Origin: Watersipora subatra
Lineage: Eukaryota > Bryozoa > Gymnolaemata > Cheilostomatida > Watersiporidae
NCBI RefSeq assembly: GCF_963576615.1
Contig: NC_088717.1
Location: 53,572,526 to 53,636,525, forward strand
DNA: 64,000 bases
Direction of reading: 5' to 3'
Shown here: piece after piece, positions 58,801 through 64,000 of the stretch
How positions within the stretch are numbered: position 1 is the stretch's first letter
Layout: each line of letters begins with the position of its first letter
Made by a program: the position numbers and the translations under genes
Notes under the pieces: generated by a model
Told to the model about the DNA's origin: nothing
Database searches by the model: none
The model's input: the letters and a program-made list of their open reading frames with translations, nothing else

Positions 58801-61270
58801 GTACCGCTAGATACTGGTACCGCTAGATACTGGTACCGCTAGATACTGGTACCGCTAGATACTGGTACCGCTAGATACTGGTACCGTTAGATACTGGTTC
58901 CGCTAGATACTCGTACCGCTAGATACTGGTACCGCTAGATGCTCGTACCGCTAGATACTCGTACCGCTAGATACTCGTACCGCTAGATACTCGTACCGCT
59001 AGATACTGGTACCGCTAGACACTCATAGGCTACAGCGTAAAAATGAGATATCAGACTGTCGTCATTGGTACATGTACTTTGTCTGACCAAACAGAGAGAA
59101 AATGTAGAGGCAATTCTTACTCAAGATAATATGGTTGTTTACTTGAAAAGCCTTTAGATTTCACAGATTTACCGAAACCAGAAATATGAGTGTACAGAAA
59201 AATAAACAGAAAAACAATTCTCCGTTTAGCTTTTACAGATTTATCGATCCAACTTTAGGATATATATGCACACAAATATATCCTATATAGATATAGGATA
59301 TATTTGTGTGCATATACATGTACATATATTTTATATACAGCTACTAAAACAATATCTTTACCACTTGTAAATCTTTAGAAAGTGTAAAGTTGTTTTCAGC
59401 AAGCGTACATGTAGGCCTTATGTAAAGGAGTGCGCTTCGCTCCTTTTTTTCTCCACAAGGAACCAAAGCACTACTAGGTATAAGACTATATATATTTAAA
59501 GAAATATATATGAATACGTACAATGTATGCATTCAACAGACAACTGCAAGCAATGAGTCTTTCTCGTGCTATGTCATTCATCTCTTCTAGGGCTCCTTAT
59601 ATGTTGTGGTCACTGATGAGCCTTACTTTTTACTCTGGAAGGGCTATCTCGGTAAATGGTCTCTTTCAAAGGCCGAGTCGGGAGGGGGGCCGGTTTCTCG
59701 ATAGCTGACTTGGTAGAAGGTCGGTCTCTCGATTACTGGTTTAGTTATAGCTTGGCCTCTCTTTCTTTGCTCGGTATAGTCACTAGGTGTCTTTATTCTC
59801 GACTCAGTGGTCACTTGGTTATCTCCTAACGACTGGCAGTCAGGTGTTTGCGCTTCGATCGAGTCGAGATCTGTCTCGGTTGCTCTTCCTTAGTTCCTTA
59901 CTAGTTCAAGGAAGCCGAGTCAACCTTGTAGCTCAAACGCAATCGGTCAGACGTGAAGGCTCTTTCCAGCCTTGTGCACCGATGTCTTCGGCCATTACAC
60001 TAAGTTCAACAAACATGAGATGTTCTGAGCTCAGCTTAGTAAATTTAATATAAGGAGTTGAAAGCAATCTTTTCACACCAATCTGCAAAGTAGTCCATAA
60101 ATCATAAACTTGTCATCTTCAAGCTCGTCATCAGCTTAAAATTTTATCACCTATCTGTTTCCGGTTTCGTGTTCTCTATAACTAATAACGAATAAAGCTG
60201 AACTGAGAGAGAGCTGGCATCGCATCTTTTTCAGGCATTTTGTGAGAGATTTCGGCGAATATCATACCAGTGCATATGTTATTTCGATTTAATCTGCATA
60301 CTTGAGAAAGTTTTCTGTTGGTATCGTATGGCGAAATAAAGTTGAATAATTCTTTTGTTTTTTTTGGCAAAGATGGCAAAACATCATGCTCCACTTCATA
60401 AGTCAAAAAAATCATATAACAGGGGCGTCGTATATCCAACCTGTTAGTATCCAACCTGTTAGTATCCAACCAACAGTCCATAAATCATAAACTTATTTCG
60501 TATAGCTCATTATATCTGTTTGAAGTTAAACCTAGATTTTTAGCGACCTATTGCAAGCAAACTAATTAAAAAACAGACATTTTTAATATAACTTGTTCAG
60601 TCTCACGCATTTCATCCTTAATTAGATTCAGTATTTGCTATTCACAGTTATAATAGTGCATGCGTGGATATATATAGATTTACCATGCTGTATATCACTA
60701 AAAACTTCAGGCTGTAAGATTTCTAAAGCACATAAACACCCAACTTTTCTTTTATTATGTTAAGAAGAATCAAATACATAGGCAGTAGACAAGCAGCTAG
60801 TAGTATTATCTAAATGTAACTATGCTTCCATTGCTATTACAGCTCCAGTCATTTTGTTACTTCCACTATTTTCCTGAAAATCTCTAACGACAAGCCAATC
60901 TGCAAATGATTTTTTAGCATGATAAATGGCGAAAAGCTATCTTAATATCATCTACAAAGTTTTATCAGTTTTAAAGACAGTAATTTTATGAGGTCATCAG
61001 CGCAAAAAAATTAGGTTTTTAAAGCTGTAGGAGCAAGGTCATGTCTAAAAGGTATTTTGTAAGAGTGATAATTCTACTGTCTGATTAGCTTCAAACAAAC
61101 TTTGCTCATATTTGTAGATTTCAACAACTGTATCACAATAGCAAATTGTTTCGTTTACTCTGAGGGAAATTGTGACAACCAGGGTAGACGGCAGGTCTGC
61201 ATAGCTTGGACCACCTCAAGTGGGTGTGACCACGATGCGTCAAATGCAGATGGTGTATGTCTTCAAAATA
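55860..61270 (+). CDS. B: third member of the secreted family, 3'-incomplete
   Basis: Three exons are visible: 55860-55890 (31 bases), 56099-56131 (33) and 61142-61270 (129). All have GT-AG borders and join in frame with the same phases as A2 exons 1-3. The product starts MQKVSAILGL then GLYLVWWTTGQA, a good signal peptide, followed by NCFVYSEGNCDNQGRRQVCI, AWTTSSGCDHDASNADGVC and LQN, a Cys-rich module comparable to A2 exon 3 (both have C..Y.E...C followed by G-R and VCI). Homologues of A2's TSP1 exons are expected right of the window, beyond the 17-bp satellite. The 5-kb second intron carries several repeats. The exon homology is my inference from phase, length and Cys pattern, since sequence identity is low. 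Confidence 0.65.
56099..56131 (+). CDS. B exon 2: signal peptide part 2
   Basis: Acceptor tatactgcag, donor GTGAGT; encodes LYLVWWTTGQ plus split codons at both ends. Hydrophobic core followed by small residues suits a cleavage site near TGQA. Confidence 0.65.
56489..57366. mobile_element. TTAA-flanked long-inverted-repeat element, copy C3
   Basis: Starts aggttgacttgcaacaaaat and ends with the reverse complement. TTAA at 56485-56488 and 57367-57370 gives the cleanest target duplication in the family. It lies in gene B intron 2 and abuts the Penelope-like remnant. Confidence 0.9.
57372..57940 (-). pseudogene. Penelope-like element, linker and GIY-YIG endonuclease region
   Basis: Minus-strand reading: QHHELHKIFNRSYIKVSYSC, TSIKNIISAHNSRLL, then a Cys-rich linker (RQCNCKVKANCPLNEKCLTS), a frameshift, then TDKTYVGLTEGQFKARYNNH (the GIY-YIG-type core), a stop after TATF, and ARKLSTELSKYIWQLKN, NKCNLC and LNKRNELVSTCRQAAKYL. 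These are consecutive landmarks of the Penelope C-terminal region. At least one stop and one frameshift; the reverse transcriptase is not present. Confidence 0.8.
58215..58535 (+). repeat. Dispersed repeat family B, copy 6
   Basis: aaactttcaaacttcatatc, gaaataaattaatagaaaaa, ctgagaaaaaaaataaaaat and tgttaactaataataacaat in the family order. Confidence 0.7.
58539..59019 (+). repeat. 16-bp minisatellite (gatactggtaccgcta), 30 copies
   Basis: Nearly perfect at the left; the last nine or so copies contain ctcgtacc or other substitutions. Each unit holds the palindrome ggtacc. It lies in gene B intron 2. Confidence 0.97.
59256..59322. repeat. Hairpin, ~29-bp arms
   Basis: aggatatatatgcacacaaa and onward is complemented by tatatttgtgtgcatatac. 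The loop is only about 8 bases. Confidence 0.8.
59400..59990 (-). other. GC-richer repeat, possibly an LTR remnant
   Basis: Shares gactcggccttt(g/a)aaagag and a general layout with 32690-33240, on the opposite strand. The region has many tctcg and gagtcg motifs. No LTR ends or coding domains are seen. Confidence 0.3.
60000..60570 (+). repeat. Partial copy of the gene B upstream segment
   Basis: Homologous to 55586-55840, interrupted at about 60110-60478. A tandem gttagtatccaacct repeat is present near 60440-60475. No exon-1-like sequence follows. Confidence 0.5.
60571..61141. other. Gene B intron 2, distal part
   Basis: Nothing recognised before the acceptor of exon 3. Confidence 0.5.
61142..61270 (+). 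CDS. B exon 3: Cys-rich module
   Basis: Acceptor tcacaatag, donor GTAAGT; 2 bases + 42 codons + 1 base. Encodes NCFVYSEGNCDNQGRRQVCI and the rest of the module. Same entry and exit phases as A2 exon 3. Confidence 0.68.
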
Positions 61271-61730
61271 GTAAGTAGAATCTGGGTTTAGCATTCAGAG
61301 TAGAAGTTTCTTGCTGCTCTTGTAATTCATTTATGGCAATAAATTTGGGAAATTTAATTTTGTAAACAAGCAGTTCATTAAACACTGTAAAGGTTCTGAA
61401 TGTGTGTATTCAAAATAAATTTCAGAAAATGTCTTTTAGAAATTTTAGGAAGTTTATTGTAACTTTAGGTAATTAACCATAATAATAGAATCAAAGTTAG
61501 CTCTAAAAACAGTTTTCATGTTTCATAGAAATGAAATAAGTTTTTCTTGTATAGAATTGATTAATAAGTGTGCTCAATTTCACTGAAAATCTGTCAATTT
61601 GGTGCCAATTCTTGCATTTGCTTCTTCAATAATAATTATTTTCATATATATTATTATATACATAATTATATATATAATTATAATTATTTTCATATTAAGC
61701 AAATTCACTGAGATGTAAATTTGTGTTCTA
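61271..61730. other. Gene B intron 3, proximal part
   Basis: AT-rich; nothing recognised. An attatatatacataattata-type palindromic run lies at 61625-61695. Confidence 0.5.
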
Positions 61731-61734
61731 ATGA

Positions 61735-64000
61735 GATGCAGTATAACATAGGATGCAGTATAACATAGGATGCAGTATAACATAGGATGCAGTATAACAT
61801 AGGACGCAGTATAACATAGGACGCAGTATAACATAGGACGCAGTATAACATAGGACGCAGTATAACATAGGACGCAGTATAACATAGGACGCAGTATAAC
61901 ATAGGACGCAGTATAACATAGGACGCAGTATAACATAGGACGCAGTATAACATAGGACGCAGTATAACATAGGATGCAGTATAACATAGGATGCAGTATA
62001 ACATAGGATGCAGTATAACATAGGATACAGTATAACATAGGATGCAGTATAACATAGGATGCAGTATAACATAGGATACAGTATAACATAGGATGCAGTA
62101 TAACATAGGATGCAGTATAACATAGGATGCAGTATAACATAGGATGCAGCATAACATAGGATGCAGCATAACATAGGATGCAGCATAACATAGGATGCAG
62201 CATAACATAGGATGCAGTATAACATAGGATGCAGTATAACATAGGATGCAGTATAACATAGGATGCAGTATAACATAGGATGCAGTATAACATAGGATGC
62301 AGCATAACATAGGATGCAGCATAACATAGGATGCAGTATAACATAGGATGCAGTATAACATAGGATGCAGTATAACATAGGATGCAGTATAACATAGGAT
62401 GCAGTATAACATAGGATGCAGTATAACATAGGATGCAGTATAACATAGGATGCAGTATAACATAGGATGCAGTATAACATGGGATGCAGTATAACATAGG
62501 ATGCAGTATAACATAGGATGCAGTATAACATAGGATGCAGTATAACATGGGATGCAGTATAACATGGGATGCAGTATAACATAGGATGCAGTATAACATA
62601 GGATGCAGTATAACATAGGATGCAGTATAACATAGGATGCAGTATAACATAGGATGCAGTATAACATAGGATGCAGTATAACATAGGATGCAGTATAACA
62701 TAGGATGCAGTATAACATAGGATGCAGTATAACATAGGATGCAGTATAACATAGGATGCAGTATAACATAGGATGCAGCATAACATAGGATGCAGCATAA
62801 CATAGGATGCAGCATAACATAGGATGCAGCATAACATAGAATGCAGCATAACATAGGATGCAGCATAACATAGGATGCAGTATAACATAGGATACAGTAT
62901 AACATAGGATGCAGTATAACATAGGATGCAGTATAACATAGGATGCAGTATAACATAGGATGCAGTATAACATAGGATGCAGTATAACATAGGATGCAGT
63001 ATAACAAAGGATGCAGTATAACATAGGATGCAGTATAACATAGGATGCAGTATAACATAGGATGCAGTATAACATAGGATGCAGTATAACATAGGATGGA
63101 GTATAACATAGGATGCAGTATAACATAGGATGCAGTATAACATAGTATGCAGTATAACATAGGATGCAGTATAACATAGGATGCAGTATAACATAGGATG
63201 CAGTATAACATAGGATGCAGTATAACATAGGATGCAGTATAACATAGGATGCAGTATAACATAGGATGCAGTATAACATAGGATGCAGTATAACATAGGA
63301 TGCAGTATAACATAGGATGCAGTATAACATAGGATGCAGTATAACATAGGATGCAGTATAACATGGGATGCAGTATAACATGGGATGCAGTATAACATAG
63401 GATGCAGTATAACATAGGATGCAGTATAACATAGGATGCAGTATAACATAGGATGCAGTATAACATAGGATGCAGTATAACATAGGATGCAGTATAACAT
63501 AGGATGCAGTATAACATAGGATGCAGTATAACATAGGATGCAGCATAACATAGGATGCAGTATAACATAGGATGCAGCATAACATAGGATGCAGCATAAC
63601 ATAGGATGCAGCATAACATAGGATGCAGCATAACATAGGATGCAGTATAACATAGGATGCAGTATAACATAGGATGCAGTATAACATAGGATGCAGTATA
63701 ACATAGGATGCAGTATAACATAGGATGCAGTATAACATAGGATGCAGCATAACATAGGATGCAGCATAACATAGGATGCAGCATAACATAGGATGCAGCA
63801 TAACATAGGATGCAGCATAACATAGGATGCAGTATAACATAGGATGCAGTATAACATAGGATGCAGTATAACATAGGATGCAGTATAACATAGGATGCAG
63901 CATAACATAGGATGCAGTATAACATAGGATGCAGTATAACATAGGATGCAGTATAACATAGGATGCAGTATAACATAGGATGCAGTATAACATAGGATGC
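61735..64000. repeat. 17-bp satellite (aggatgcagtataacat), ~133 copies, continues past the window
   Basis: Very homogeneous. Variants cluster: gacgcag in about ten adjacent units (61801-61970), gcagcataac in several separate runs, catgggatg in scattered units. Because 17 is not a multiple of three and the minus strand has no stop, all three minus frames stay open for 743-798 codons with a 17-residue period; this is an artefact. It lies in gene B's third intron if the gene continues. Confidence 0.97.

Noticed and set aside
61580-63993. Three overlapping minus-strand open frames of 743-798 codons
   Set aside because: They are produced entirely by the stop-free 17-bp satellite. All three frames give the same 17-residue repeat shifted, with no independent coding sign.

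Overview
The window is AT-rich, repeat-laden animal (eukaryotic) nuclear DNA. Evidence for this is spliced genes with GT-AG introns and conserved phases, secreted thrombospondin type-1 (TSP1) repeat proteins, Tc1/mariner, TTAA-flanked, Penelope-like and R2-type retroelement remnants, tRNA-headed SINE-like repeats, and very long satellites. A marine spiralian such as a mollusc or bryozoan would fit, but I cannot assign the organism. There is no bacterial-style operon, CRISPR array or confident rRNA/tRNA gene.

Three members of one gene family form the coding content. A1 (+, 292-4934, 5' exons lie left of the window) and A2 (-, 37550-26762, complete, nine exons, 415 codons) stand tail to tail. 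B (+, first three exons at 55860-61270) stands head to head with A2 and runs off the right edge. I reconstructed the exons from splice sites, phase continuity and comparison between copies. A2 encodes a signal peptide, a short Cys-rich module, a linker, four TSP1 repeats and an Arg-rich, Cys-containing, Lys-free tail. A1 has an extra tandem copy of one TSP1 exon and a premature stop in the tail. B has a different signal peptide and Cys-rich module but the same exon phases.

Layout. 1-10.8 kb is the left arm of a large inverted duplication: A1, then a Tc1 relic that itself contains a 1,990-bp TTAA-flanked element. 10.8-18.6 kb is the central spacer, with microsatellites and a 52-bp minisatellite. 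18.6-30.3 kb is the right arm: it has the empty Tc1 site, an extra ~5 kb carrying SINE, foldback and TTAA elements, and the 3' two thirds of A2. 30.3-37.6 kb is the 5' part of A2, whose 5.3-kb intron holds two satellites. 38-43 kb holds a 10-bp satellite, then a 30-bp and a 13-bp array. 44-46 kb has Penelope-like and R2-type retroelement fragments. 46-55.8 kb is mostly unrecognised non-coding sequence with one TTAA foldback element. 55.9-64 kb is gene B; its introns hold another TTAA foldback element, a Penelope-like fragment, a 16-bp minisatellite and, past exon 3, a 17-bp satellite that reaches the window edge.

The longest open frames (up to 798 codons) are satellite artefacts. The real exons are short and mostly lack their own start codon.
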